Origin: Isoetes taiwanensis
Taxonomy: Eukaryota; Streptophyta; Lycopodiopsida; Isoetales; Isoetaceae
Reading direction: 5' to 3'
Length of the DNA stretch: 64,000 bases
NCBI GenBank assembly: GCA_021234155.1
Contig: JAJEKV010000471.1
Coordinates: 120,093 to 184,092, forward strand
Numbering within the stretch: position 1 is the stretch's first letter; each line of letters begins with the position of its first letter. Under the pieces are notes generated by a model. It saw only the letters and a program-made list of their open reading frames with translations. It searched no databases and was not told the origin of the DNA. A program made the position numbers and the translations under genes. Shown piece after piece: positions 36,649 through 48,117 of the stretch.

Positions 36649-37279
36649 TGATATGATGGTTTTCCCTAGTAGCTTCGGGGTGTGGTCCACTGATATGCAC
36701 TCAAAATAACCTTATTATGGAGTCTTAATTTTTATTTGATACCCTAAGATAATTATCCTTGTATTAAGCCAAGCTAATCTCCTTGATAATATCCCAGTCC
36801 AAAAATAGCAGTTTTCTAAAGGCTAACTTCAAAACGTCATATCTCAGCTAATATAAGTCAGATTATTGCGATCAGGGCTCATTGGAAAGCTCAGAGTCTA
36901 GTTTCCGGATTGGGATCGCTCATCTGATAACTCCATGCGGATCGTGAGATATCGCCAAAAGAGTGGCCGTGGGTCAGACTTGACTGCACAGCCAAGATTT
37001 CTGTTCTTGCCACCTGAACCTCTGTTGTTTCCATAAACCTTGCTTTCATCTTTAAACCCTACCTCTGGAGTGCATATCAGGCTGAGATAACGATTTCTCG
37101 GTTCCCCGGAATCGATTTCGAGCTCGGGATAACGGTTTCTGAAGGACCGGTTGGGTGGTGAGCTATCTTCTCTAATCTCTTTTGCTCTAATGAGTTTATT
37201 ATGATCACGGGGGGTGAAGAGCGAGAATTCTTTGAGGTAACTAATCTAAAAATTGTGTTCTTTGTGCATTTCCATATCA
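36649..37279 (+). repeat. LTR-d
   Basis: Begins TGATATG and ends ATATCA. Followed by 'atgcgcatgcc', which is not a primer-binding site, so the array ends here. Confidence 0.92.
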
Positions 37280-39440
37280 ATGCGCATGCCTTACTTTCTG
37301 GTTGGGAGTTCGCTATTTTAGGCGCGATTACGCATCAACGTCTCATCGGGGCTTCCTCTTCTCGGCGGTACCTTATTCTCTTTGAACCCACCCTCCCCCT
37401 TCTTTGTTTATTGTATTTGTGGCGGCACGCGTGACCAGCCCCCCTATTTGAAGAGGTTTTTATTTTTGTCGGTGTACGGCGTGATCGACTCCTCCACTTT
37501 GGGAGGTTTGTTTTTGTCTCATTTTGTTGTGTTGGTGATGTCTGCAGGTCTGGGTTGGCGGCATTTGTTTTCGACTTCTCCATCATTGGGTTTTGGGGCG
37601 ATTTCTATGCCTTACGTTTGTCCAAGCCCCCTGAAGGCTTATCACTAGGGGTTTTCGAAAACCAAAAAGGTGAGTTTTTTAATCCGGTGATAAGCTTTTC
37701 GGCTGTACACCGACCACACATCTATTAGCATTGTGTTTTTTGGGGTCCAAATGATATAATTGGATTTTCCTTTTATTTTTAGGTGGGTAGTTCGGCATGT
37801 GTGCGGCTACCCATCCCCACCCTCATTGTAGAAAATCTCTTTGAGATGAATGAGAAGCCTATCTATCGGGCGGTTTGTTGGTTTCATGCGAGCCCCATTC
37901 TAGAATTGTGGATTCTACTTGTGGCCAGGCAATTTTGATCATCTGATGCAATTTCTTCAGCAAGCTTTATAAAACAAATTTACTGAAAAAACACAATGTT
38001 TTTTCATCGCTAACAGAATTATGACCAATATACACAATGTTTTAATACATCACTAATGTACATTTACGCATTTACAGACGACGGACAAATGGACGCATGA
38101 TAGATAGATTTTTTTTATCATCCACGGAGAACTATCACCAATATACACAAGGCGCCAGATAGACTTCCACCTAAGCCATACACAACTTTTTTCTTACACC
38201 AACCTTCACTTATAACCTACTTCATAACTTAGTTGTTCCATAGACTAGAGTCTAAAAACTCTTTACATCCTCTGTAAACTAGATAATCTACAAACTTTTA
38301 CTCTCTATGTTCATTCAAACTTAGAGGAGACATATTCGGATTCGACTCTCAGGGGTAGACATGGCGGCTCGCTAAAGATGCAAATTTGTATTTGGCTAAA
38401 ATTATTATTATCATTACATTTATATGTATTTGGACTTGGCGAAACTTTTGAATTAAGTGTTCGTTTAAGCTTTCACTTGACTATTTTTTCTAACTAGAAA
38501 AATCAAAACATGTAAATTCTATAGTTTTAGACATATTGTATCACAATTACAAAATAATCAACAATCAAGGAAAATACGATAATATTAAAAACTTTTAATG
38601 AGGCTCACAATATAGCTTATAACATCAATAGTCTAACCACATTCATACAACGACATCCTTCTAGATATGTTGATCAAATTGCACTTATCTCTAACCCTTG
38701 AAGGAAGTTATGCAATCAACTCGGGCATCTAGATGGATATTGGTCATCTCTTACAACTCCTTTCTTAAGATATATATGTGGTATATATAATATTTGAAAA
38801 ACTACTATCAGTGATGATGGTAGGTGGCGATCTGTAAAAATCTTTAATAAAAATTTAGTTTTGTTTGGCTATTAATGATCTAATATATAGATATTATTAA
38901 AAAAGGGGGAAAATAGTTTGGCTAATCCTAGCAAAATATTGGAGTACTTTTTTAATTATGGCTATTTTTTTTCTTTTCTTAAAAAGAAATCTCTCTTCAT
39001 AAAATTCAACTTGCAAAAATTGTCTAGAACCCCTAAAAATCATCATTTGGCTAATAATAGCTGCTAATTTTTTTTCGACATGCATTTGGGCAAGCGTCGG
39101 TCACAACCTAGCTTACCAAAGATCTCCCAAGCTCGAACCTGAGGCGCCTTCTCCATTTGAGCTTCGATTCGACATTCGCGATAGCATTGACACTTTCGAG
39201 GGGCATATGAGCCAGCCAAGGATGCGTAAGTGCCGATGACCACTAATGCATGCTTCCTAACCGATACTAGGCCAAATTTGTCTCGATCTTGGCCCTAGAC
39301 AACCTTTAGAGCATAAGAAACCCTAACCTATATCATGAACTGACAAAAGAATCCTAATCATGTCTAATTAGAGTAGTTAGATTAGATCTATATTTTCGTT
39401 ATTTTGATTCATTGTGATGATGTATGATATCTCTGTTGTA
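37280..39440. other. Unassigned sequence right of the array
   Basis: 37280-38000 is T- and G-rich with a 'ctgcaggt' word at about 37543 and an open frame of 88 codons without motifs. 38000-39090 is AT-rich with 'ttggctaa' words like those of 18263-18852, but I could not align the two. No gene is supported. Confidence 0.4.
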
Positions 39441-40213
39441 CATCTCTTGTGCTTGGGGAATGGTGGGGTAGAGACCTAAAAGCCATGAATAATATGCTCC
39501 TAGTGATAGACCTCATTAATTCCCATTAATATGCAGCCCATGCATAGGAGCCCCCTAGCTATGGGTGGCGGCTAGGCTGGGTGACAAGGAAGACTTGTCC
39601 GAGTACTGGTTGATCCTCCGGTGTATAGAGCCTACGGGAGACCATTGTGGACTAGGCCTACTAGCTTGCCATTGAGTGTGTGCAAGGTATGTGCTCGACA
39701 ACTCCTGGGTGATGTGTCGCCTCAGTGGGGTTCAAGTCGAACACAGATGCAATCCAGGGGTAGCCCCTTTGGCTATGCTCCCAGCAGGCTACGGTCAAGC
39801 TCTAGGACTTATTAGCCTATCACGCAAAAAGTATGCATGCAGGGGCGGATGGGTGGACTACCGAATGGCCATGTTCTTATATCACCAAATCCATTGCCAT
39901 GAATTCTATCTACATTGACCCGGAGGTCCAAGCGGTCAATCGACCCTCATGATCGAGCTTGGGTAAAAGTTCCTTTTGTTATAATCACCCCTTCAAAGGT
40001 GGTTATTTATGTTCATGTGATGTTATGTGCTTATGTTTATGCGACTAGGATGGTCCCGAGGGGGCAAGGATGAATGATATGTCTATTCTTCCCATGTCAC
40101 CTCTTGGTCACCATCAAGAGCTTGGACGACGACGATGTTAGCGAGCTATGTCGCGGAGGGAATCTCCTATCTTTATACGATCGGAGCATCATATATGAGC
40201 AGGGGGCGTCACA
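39441..40213 (+). repeat. Probable right part of an LTR
   Basis: Inferred from the primer-binding site directly downstream and the final 'gtcaca'. The left border is not defined; a TG start may lie within about 39410-39445. Its sequence is unlike LTR-a to LTR-d, so it belongs to another family. No gag or pol follows, so this is a solo or truncated element. Confidence 0.45.
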
Positions 40214-40214
40214 A

Positions 40215-40226
40215 TGGTATCAGAAC
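40215..40226 (+). promoter_or_regulatory. Initiator-Met type primer-binding site
   Basis: Reads 'tggtatcagaac', one base from the plant standard TGGTATCAGAGC. Its CAG is intact, in contrast to the sites of the chromovirus array. Confidence 0.7.
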
Positions 40227-40419
40227 AATGATCTTGGCAGATCAAGATTGAGCATTGATCGTCTATCCAGTAGCAACTAATTGTTCTAGAAATTCAGTCT
40301 TGGAGTTTAAAACCCTAAGAAGGAACCAAGATTAGAGCTCGATAATAGCTGGAAGTAGTGGTAATTAGCTAACTTAATGAACGGAACAATTATATTAAAA
40401 AGTTGAACTGCTAGATTGG

Positions 40420-40700
40420 GCCAAGTGGACCCTACTACGATGTGTGAAAGGCCATTGTGAGGATCTCACATACCCCCTTGGCACATGGTGAGAGTCGTCT
40501 TTCATATCTGTATCATGTTAGCCAAGATAGACATCTAGAAAAATTATATAAATGGTGAAATCTAGTTTAAAATTCCATGGTAAGCTAAATTAGAAATATT
40601 AATATAAAAGTAAAATTGACCCGAGGACTCTCACCATGCGCCCATGCCACATGTGAGAATCTCACAAGGCCATAGGCGCACTATGAGTCGGTTCATTGAC
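40420..40700. mobile_element. Fold-back (inverted-repeat) element
   Basis: The left arm at about 40420-40498 ('gtgaggatctcac', 'catggtgagagtc') is matched in reverse complement by the right arm at about 40624-40700 ('gactctcaccatg', 'gtgagaatctcac'). Arms of about 75 bp are separated by about 125 bp of AT-rich sequence. Each arm also contains a small palindrome of its own. No coding capacity, as in a MITE or fold-back element. Confidence 0.65.
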
Positions 40701-41119
40701 TTTGACCATTGACTATAGACTTAGTTTTAAATTTTTCCCTTGTAGTTGATAGATTGGGGAGCCTCTAACCTCTTGGTAATAGGTCTAAGACCTTACCAAC
40801 AAGAGCCCCTCATGATAGTGTCTTTGTTATGTTTTAATCCTTTTATAGAATATTAAACATTTTAACGTATGAAAGGGATTCAAACACTGACCTCTTGGCT
40901 CCCCAACCAACCGCATCTTACAATTAAGCTAATACAATAATAGTGTAAAGTTTTACTCCCCTTTCCTTTAATATACATAGAGTATTTTGTGAAATTCTTC
41001 TCTTAAACTTGTAAGGAGGATCTGAATGTTCAATGTAATCATCTAGTTTTGTTGTAGCGATGTCTTTCACCCTGGTGTAGAGAATATGGTGAACATCATG
41101 ATTAAATTATTGAATGGGT
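40701..41119. other. Unassigned sequence
   Basis: No coding or repeat signal was recognised. Confidence 0.35.
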
Positions 41120-41805
41120 AAATGAACTATGATTCTGGGAAGGGACTCGCGAGAGACACAAAACCGGCCAGATAGGCTTGTCATTCATCACAACGGCAAA
41201 AGATACAATGTTTGATTTGAATAGAGAGGGGTAGGTATCACCATAGGAACAATATCGGACTACCCCATAAAAGAAATATGCGAGGCAATATATAGGGGTA
41301 ATGGCGATAACTTCTCATCGGGATAAAAAACTGCTCTTTCGGGTTTTCGAGGAAAACCCTAATGAGAAATGGTCGCCAACAACCTTTAAATGGGTTGCGG
41401 GAGAACTAAGAGAAACGGGTCGATGGCGAATGCAAAATAGAGCACGACCCCAGAAAATGGCAAAAGAACCCCCGAATGTGTCCATGGAGAACCGAAGGAG
41501 ATGGGTGATGGGAATAGAAATCAAAGGAGACCCCACCAGACAATGGAAGATCTGGTGGATCCAAGAAGGTCCAAGATACAACAGTGACCAGCAGGAAGGA
41601 AGAGACGGCGAACTCCGCAAAGCAATACCAAAAACTCCCCAAAACGCGGAATCCCGGCAAGCAATACCAAAACTCCCCAAAAAAACCCGTAAATGGTTAG
41701 AGAGAAAACAAACAAGCATAGCCATGAAAACAAGCCGCACCAAGAAAGTCCAAGATATGAGGAATGAAAATAGGTGAAAAAGAACATAAAAAAAGACAGA
41801 AAAAG

Positions 41806-41955
41806 CATCACCAAATGGGTGGAAAACCATTACGTAAAAACCGGTGATCACCCTCGAGGTGGAAAAACAAAGATCACCCGTAGGTGGAGAATAACGCACA
41901 GGATGTCAAGAAACATAAACATGAGAATAGCAACACCCACAGGTGGAGAACAATA
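41806..41955. repeat. Cluster of short CACC/GGTG inverted motifs
   Basis: Motifs of the form 'catcaccaaatgggtgg', 'gatcaccctcgaggtgg', 'gatcacccgtaggtgg' and 'aacacccacaggtgg' follow one another at 35-60 bp intervals. Each can fold into a small hairpin. Related motifs occur at 44029-44065 and near 10190-10235. Confidence 0.6.
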
Positions 41956-42299
41956 AAGGGTGGAGAACAATAAAGAGTGCATGAACAACAAAAAAATACA
42001 AATGAAAAGAGACTCATGCCCTCACCAGGTATGGGAAGGGAGGGAAGCCATGCAGAGGAGAAGAAGAGCCGCCGGAGAAGACGCCGATAACCGCTGAAAC
42101 GGAAATGGCTCAATGGCTGGGCCCCTTCCAGAATGACGATCCGATGGCTCGGACGATGGGATTCCCCGAAGGACTCGCGAGAGACACAAAACCTACCGAC
42201 TACCAAAGGACTTCTCACTATGAGCCCAGGCCGCCGTAAACCTCCAAAGCCCGGCCATCGCCGAAAACCTCCGTGTGTTGAGTTGGGTCAGGCTAACAT

Positions 42300-42690
42300 A
42301 GTCAAGTGAGAAGAAGAGGAGCGCCAGCGATCGTGAGCGCGCGCAGCATCATATGGAACCGCGAGATGCGCGAAATGGAGAACAATAGAGCGTACATGCT
42401 GAGGCAGGACAGGAAGAAAGGTACGAGGGGGGCGAGCCCGACGAGAGGCAGACTAAAGAGTCGGGTTCAAACGAGAGGGAAGCTTCGCGTTGACGACGAG
42501 CACCAGCAGCGCGAGCGAGCCGTGGGAAGAAAGCGAAGCTGAAGGAGAAGAGCCGGAAGCGCTTGCTATGGACGGCATCAGCTCAATGACCTGAAAAAAG
42601 GAAGGACATTAGAGAACAATGAAAAGAAAAGCACGACGCCATGATGACGATCTAAGGAGGCGCCCGGCATCTCAGAACGGCAACAAGGCG
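42300..42690. other. GC-richer stretch within the T-poor domain
   Basis: The frame 42306-42542 (plus, 78 codons) is Arg-rich and has no domain. On the minus strand the stretch resembles an upstream leader. No gene call is made. Confidence 0.3.
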
Positions 42691-43542
42691 ATGAAAACAA
42701 ACCACGCTATCGCATACAATGCACATATGCGCATCACCGGACTTATGTCCCAGAGAGTTTTCTTAGTTGAATATGCGATTATGGATCAAGTCCGTGGAAA
42801 AGAATAAACAATAACGATAATTAAGAAGGAAGAATAACAAGTAACCGAGATAATAAGGCAAAGAGGAAAACTTACGATAGGAATGAAAAAATGCATAGAC
42901 ATAAAAGATCGAACGCAGAAACATGGAGATGTTGAGTGAGCTGCACACCACGAAGGAAGGAGAGGACAAGGACCACAAAGAACCGTGAGTACGAACCTCA
43001 ACATGTGGACCCCCGATATCGAAAGCAAAAAACGGAGGAAACGGGAAGAATGATAAAAACTAGGGGCTAAAAGAACATGAAAAGTCAACCATGTCTAATA
43101 AAGCAACGCCTAAACTTACACAATGAGTATGTAATATCATATATAGGGGAGCAAAGCTATGCACGAAAAAATCAGCCTACTACTTAACATGACAAAGTGG
43201 AGCTAGCAAAACGAAGAAGCCCCAAATCCATAAAATTGGTACACTCGAACAATATCACCCGCCACCCATGTTCCAGAATAGAAAATATAACTTCATGAAG
43301 CAACAAATGAGCAACGCTAATCAAGGAACAAAGGAACCAACAAACACGAGCTCCCCGATGATCATGCCAAAAAAAAAGAAGAAAAATCTTAAACACAACC
43401 CCCAAATATTTAAAAACCCAAGATCGGACCAAAACCAAATATAGAATATACATATAAGAAATTTAGCCACAAAAGGAGAGAAAGAGGTGGGAAAATATGT
43501 CACAAAATACTTGAATGGAACGTAAGAATCCACAAGAGGGAG

Positions 43543-43680
<138 letters not shown>

Positions 43681-44069
43681 GCCAAGCAAACCTCCAAGCT
43701 GAGTGGTGGTTCACGGGCTAACGTGTTTAATGGAGCGCAAACAATAAAATGAGAGATTAATCCATATAAACTATAAGCCCAAAGCCACCATGAAAACCTG
43801 TGGGTCGAAGGCCGGGCACGGCGCACGAGAGCGAGGGTGAGACTAAGAGGAGTTTACAACCATTGCCGCCGAGAAGAAATGAACATGTAGAATGCACCCA
43901 ATGAGCGATTATGGAGAACAAGAACGTGCATAATGGCTTAAGCTGCAACCCGAAAACGCATAAGCACTCAAAAGGAGGTGAGCGATTAGAAACGATTCCG
44001 AAAAAAAAAAAGAGGACAAAGATCACCTGTGGGTGGAGAAAAGCATCACCCAAATGGGTGGAAGAAAAA

Positions 44070-45010
44070 CAAGATAAACCACAACAACTATGGGAAACCT
44101 AGAATGTAGAAGATAATACCACCAAGATAACGTATAGCACACCGACCCAAGTGTAGTGCATCACACATAAGACACAAACACAAGTGCAAAAGAAAAACCC
44201 AAACCACCATGGGGAAATCCTAAACACGAGAAAAGGATGCCACATATAACCACATGGGAACCACAATATAACAAAATAACACACAAAAGAGATGAGAAGT
44301 TGTCGAAAAAATGCGGGCGTAACATAAACAAGAAAATCAACCGGAACAACCTGCATTAACCGTTGAAGAGTCGCGGTCATCCAAAACAAGATAAACCACA
44401 AGTGCAAGAAATAAAACCCAACAACTATGGGAAACCTAGAATGTAGAAGATAATACCAACCAATAATGTATACCACTCGAGCCAAGTGTAGAGCATCACA
44501 CATAAGATAAAAACAGGTGCAAAAGATAAAACTCAAAACCACCATGGGGAAATCCTAAACGTAAAAAGAATGCCACATATAACCACATGGGAACCACAAT
44601 ATAAAAAATAACATACAAAAAGAGACACATGCCGGAGAAATAATATGCACTGAGGCCATACAAGAACCGGACTATGGAAATGGAATGCATCAATGTAAAA
44701 AAGACAAATGCAACCCTAAGATGGTGGCCACAAATCTATAGGCAATAAAAAGATAATAAAATGAGACTGCAAATAAGAGAATTAAGGAAAACAAGACAAC
44801 ATCCCAAGTAAAACCAATCACAAGACGAAATGAGGTAAAAAGTGAGCCAGAACATAAACAAGAGAAAAAAATATGAGGAGAGCATAGCCCCATTTAAATA
44901 GTATGGTGCATCAAATCCACGATAAAAAACACAAGTGCAAAGAAGAAAAATCCTAAACAACCATGAAAAAGCCTCAAATTCCAAGGATAATGTCACATAT
45001 ATCAAAACTA
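44070..45010. repeat. About 335-bp tandem repeat
   Basis: Two clear units share 'tatgggaaacctagaatgta' (44089 and 44427), 'accaccatggggaaatcc' (44203 and 44538) and 'cacatgggaaccacaatata'. A third, diverged partial unit follows at about 44905-45010 ('cacaagtgcaaa', 'aatcctaaac', 'tgtcacatat'). Confidence 0.8.
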
Positions 45011-45600
45011 GAGGTCCATCAACTTGAAAAGGTAACATAATTTAAAGAGATGGAGGGAAAAACCACCCCTAAAACAAGAGCCCCTAGATGCCCTATATTC
45101 TAATGCAATTATGAGAAAAACATAACAAAATAAAACCCCAAGATAGGAGAAAGAAAAAGGGACACCCAAATGATAGAAAATATAATGTAAATGTGACTCG
45201 TGAATTCCCTCCGGAGGGTATATGCAAAGGGGGGGCATAAGATAACCTATGTAAACCACTACAAAAACCAAAAGGCTATGAAAAGGCCATGATAAGTAAA
45301 ATAGGAGCATAAACAAATAGTAAACCGATGGAGAAAATATGTTGAAAAGAGGAACAAACGCCGATAAAATGAGATGATCCAATGAATATAGACAACCGTG
45401 GATTTAAGCATGAATAACGGAGCCATGGTGCCAAGAAGGATGAAATGTAGAGAATGACTTAGCAACTTCATAATAGAGAAAGAAATTGAATGTCCAAGTG
45501 AAGATGACATATGACCTTTAAGAATAATGAATGAATGTATATGAGCCGATGGATTGAACTACGTGTTGTAAAAATGAAAAGAATATATCACCCTTGGAAC

Positions 45601-46640
45601 TTGGGAATATACAAAGAAAAAAATAAGAAACATAAGTTAGCAAGAACGTCAACATGACCAATTCAAAGCTAAAGCAACAAAACAACATGACTCAACCCTG
45701 ATGTAGATGATAATAAGGCCCCGCCTTGCATCACAGCGAAAACAACAACTTGAATGGACAACACCATGGTGTAGAAGGTAATAAGGCACGAACCCAATCA
45801 AACTCAAATACATCATATAGGAACCCGATTGAAAATATAAAGAAAGTGCGAAAAATGCCTATGGTCCCCTATGACGGACTATTCGAATAATGCGCGAATA
45901 AGTATGTACATGCTCCATATACCGATAAAATCAAGTACCTAAACTCAAATGATGTATGACGATTATTCACCCCAAGTCCTTTGCCCTAAATGGATTGCTC
46001 GCGTTCGATTTAAACAAAGGAATCGGATTGATGTCAAACTCTTTCCTTGCCTTCATTCTTAACATCTCCTCATCTCGTCGCGAACGCGGGTAGGTCGCTT
46101 CTTTATTGGTGGTCCGAAGAATTGGGTACTTTGAAAAAGTGTCCATGTTTGGCGCTTGAATCAGAAAAAACAAAGTGGTTTGAAATTGTCCATGTGCCGA
46201 TGAGTACTTCAAGCAATTGTTCAAGTCATCCTATGGGCATTTCATGTGTGTAAGCCATGGGGACTATGTCCTGCATGCATGAGTACTATTCTACCATGTG
46301 CTTATGTGTAATCTGGAATGAAATCTCATGGCATTGGTTACCTATATGCCCACTTGATGAAAACATCGGCCAAGACTTTCGCTTTTGGGTGTGGCATTTG
46401 AAACAGCGAGTTGAAGTATCCCAATTGATTATGTGTATCACATTTCCTCAACTTCATTGAATATTCTTCCGCTATTTGCTTAAATCATATGTTCGTGAGT
46501 CGGTGCTACTGCTTGTTATTGTGCGGAATATAGATCTTGTGAATGTGAACGTAACATCAAGAGATTTATGCCTGAATTGTAGCCTTGGGATATGTCCCAA
46601 GGGCAAATATTAGCCCCGGCAAATAATATTGAATATTGAA
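45601..46640. other. Unassigned sequence with coding-like pieces
   Basis: A minus-strand 85-codon frame (46224-45967) ends in a plausible charged tail (RRDEEMLRMKARKEFDINP). A plus-strand frame at 46047-46253 overlaps it. Neither matches a family I know. Confidence 0.3.
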
Positions 46641-46643
46641 GTG

Positions 46644-46850
46644 GTGGAGCTCTTTCATCAATGAAAAGGATGAAATTTTATGTGATGACATGCTCAAATT
46701 AATCCAAAGTTCTTGCTATTTCAATATCTCCCATGGTAGACAATTGACACATGGAACTATGCTTTTCGAACTATAACATGTTGATTTTAGAAGTTCCATT
46801 ATTTCATTCCAATAATCACTGGACGGCTCTATTACTCAAAAAATCTTGAA
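46644..46850 (+). pseudogene. Possible Ulp1/C48 protease remnant
   Basis: One frame reads SFINEKDEILCDDMLKLIQS and ends at a stop. The next frame reads EVPLFHSNNHWTALLLKK. The second piece looks like the His-Trp catalytic segment of C48 (Ulp1-like) cysteine proteases, where a Pro and hydrophobic strand precede HW. The catalytic Asp and Cys parts were not found. Ulp1-like domains are often carried by plant DNA transposons, which would fit this setting. The call rests on a short pattern. Confidence 0.3.
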
Positions 46851-47366
46851 GGCCATGTTAGTTGCCCAAGATATCACCGCTTTTACTAAATGTATGGGGG
46901 CATTGTTTCACCAACTAATTATCGTTAGAATAGACATGCTAACGCAGTCCTCTGTTGTTCTGAGCTTTGCATATACTTAGTTACCGCGTGTTGATTTTCT
47001 CTAAGACCGATATAAAGTAGAATTTTTTGTTCCTTTGTAAAATTTAAATTATAATCGGATAGTGGCTTTAAACTATTTATTCTATTTTTATATCTTAAGT
47101 ACAATAACACTGCCTTTGCCTTTCATTTAATCACATCGTTGTTTTCTCGATCCGATCTATAAACGATTATCTTGTGGTAATTGCAGGGGTCTACTACAAT
47201 CGCCATTATGACAGTAAAACAGATATGACAAAGTAAACAGATTTCAATATCTTGTGTAATTCGGGAACTTCCAATCAAAATATAATGAAATGGGTGTGAA
47301 TAGCAGTAGTATTGTGATTTACAACAACTTTGAGGCATGAACTCAATAAGCTCTACACTAAATGAA
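46851..47366. other. Unassigned sequence
   Basis: AT-rich. Short minus-strand frames at 46925-47110 and 47123-47338 lack motifs. Confidence 0.35.
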
Positions 47367-47450
47367 GGAATACTATGGTAGACTTTTGAGTCAGATTAAA
47401 AGTTTAGAGTCTTATTACAAGATGGAATATCGTGGTTCAAATCCCCGCTT
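47367..47450 (+). ncRNA. tRNA-like segment, possible SINE head
   Basis: At 47431-47447 the sequence 'cgtggttcaaatccccg' forms a T-arm with four of five stem pairs and a perfect B-box core 'ggttcaaatcc'. The upstream A box is unclear, and no full cloverleaf could be drawn. A tRNA-derived SINE or a decayed tRNA are the likely readings. Confidence 0.35.
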
Positions 47451-47495
47451 GGTATATAAATATCATAAATATGATGACCAATAAAAATTGCAGAA

Positions 47496-47830
47496 TTATC
47501 TAACTAATAAGATGACTTATCTGACTAATAAGCTAACGTCCGACTAATAAACCCATTCAAGCTTTTGACTATTCATCCGACTATTCATATAATTATTTAC
47601 CCGACAACTGGACATTAATGGGACTACGACTCGACGCTTTATCCGACTCAAGCTTTCCGACCATTTATCCGACTAAGTTTGACTAATTATTTGATCGATT
47701 ATTTTGACGCATTTATCGCCGATGACCTGCCGCAAGACATTCGCCGAGTAAGGTCCGGCAGCTGTCTATTTTATGAAGGTCCGTTCGACGATTATTCTGA
47801 CGTTTAACCATTATTCTCTTGTAGTGAAGA
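47496..47830. repeat. Degenerate 'ccgact' short repeat
   Basis: Words such as 'tgactaataa', 'ccgactaataa', 'ccgactattcat' and 'atccgact' recur in one orientation many times over about 330 bp with irregular spacing. It follows the tRNA-like segment directly. Confidence 0.55.
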
Positions 47831-48117
47831 GGCAAATTTCTATTCTTTGCCGTTTCCTCGCCACACTTCGGATTCACGCTTAAGTGCCCCCGTGATTAAC
47901 ACACTTGCCGATATCCAAGAGATTCATGTTGACATGAACTGGCCCAATCGAGGAGAGAGAGTTTGGCTGGATGTAATATGTCAACATGAAGGATTCATGT
48001 CAAAAGCTCCATGTGACCCTCCATTTTGAGTTTTTAACGTCTAATGGAAGATGTTAATATCTTCATGTGACCCGGTCTAGCTCTTCTTTGACCTCTTAAG
48101 CCTGCCTTTGGTACTGT

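Larger units (their letters stand above)
21414..37279 (+). mobile_element. Ty3/gypsy chromovirus array: four LTRs, three internal regions
   Basis: The order is LTR-a, internal 1, LTR-b, internal 2, LTR-c, internal 3 (truncated), LTR-d, all on the plus strand. The LTRs are 623-641 bp. Those of b, c and d begin TGATAT, LTR-a begins CGATAT, and all end ATATCA, a short inverted pair. Internal regions encode gag with a zinc knuckle, aspartic protease, reverse transcriptase, RNase H, integrase and, in 1 and 2, a chromodomain-like tail. This order (integrase after RNase H) is that of Ty3/gypsy, and the tail points to the chromovirus branch. LTR-sharing arrays of this kind usually form by unequal exchange between LTRs. 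A collapse or misjoin of noisy reads is the main alternative. The 5 bases on either side of the array do not match, so no target-site duplication was found. Confidence 0.9.

Noticed and set aside
37280-37680. Coding exon directly right of the retroelement array
   Set aside because: Open frames of 77-88 codons on both strands have no domain, and T/G-rich composition is sufficient to keep them open.
38380-39080. AT-rich 'ttggctaa' words as further copies of the 18.3-kb repeat
   Set aside because: Only short words agree and their order does not; shared composition is enough to explain it.
39720-39740. 'ggggttcaagtcgaac' as a tRNA T-arm
   Set aside because: The stem does not pair well and no A box or acceptor stem is found around it.
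41301-41777. A 158-codon plus-strand frame
   Set aside because: T depletion removes stop codons on this strand, and the Lys/Arg/Pro-rich protein has no motif and is opposed by an equally long minus-strand frame.
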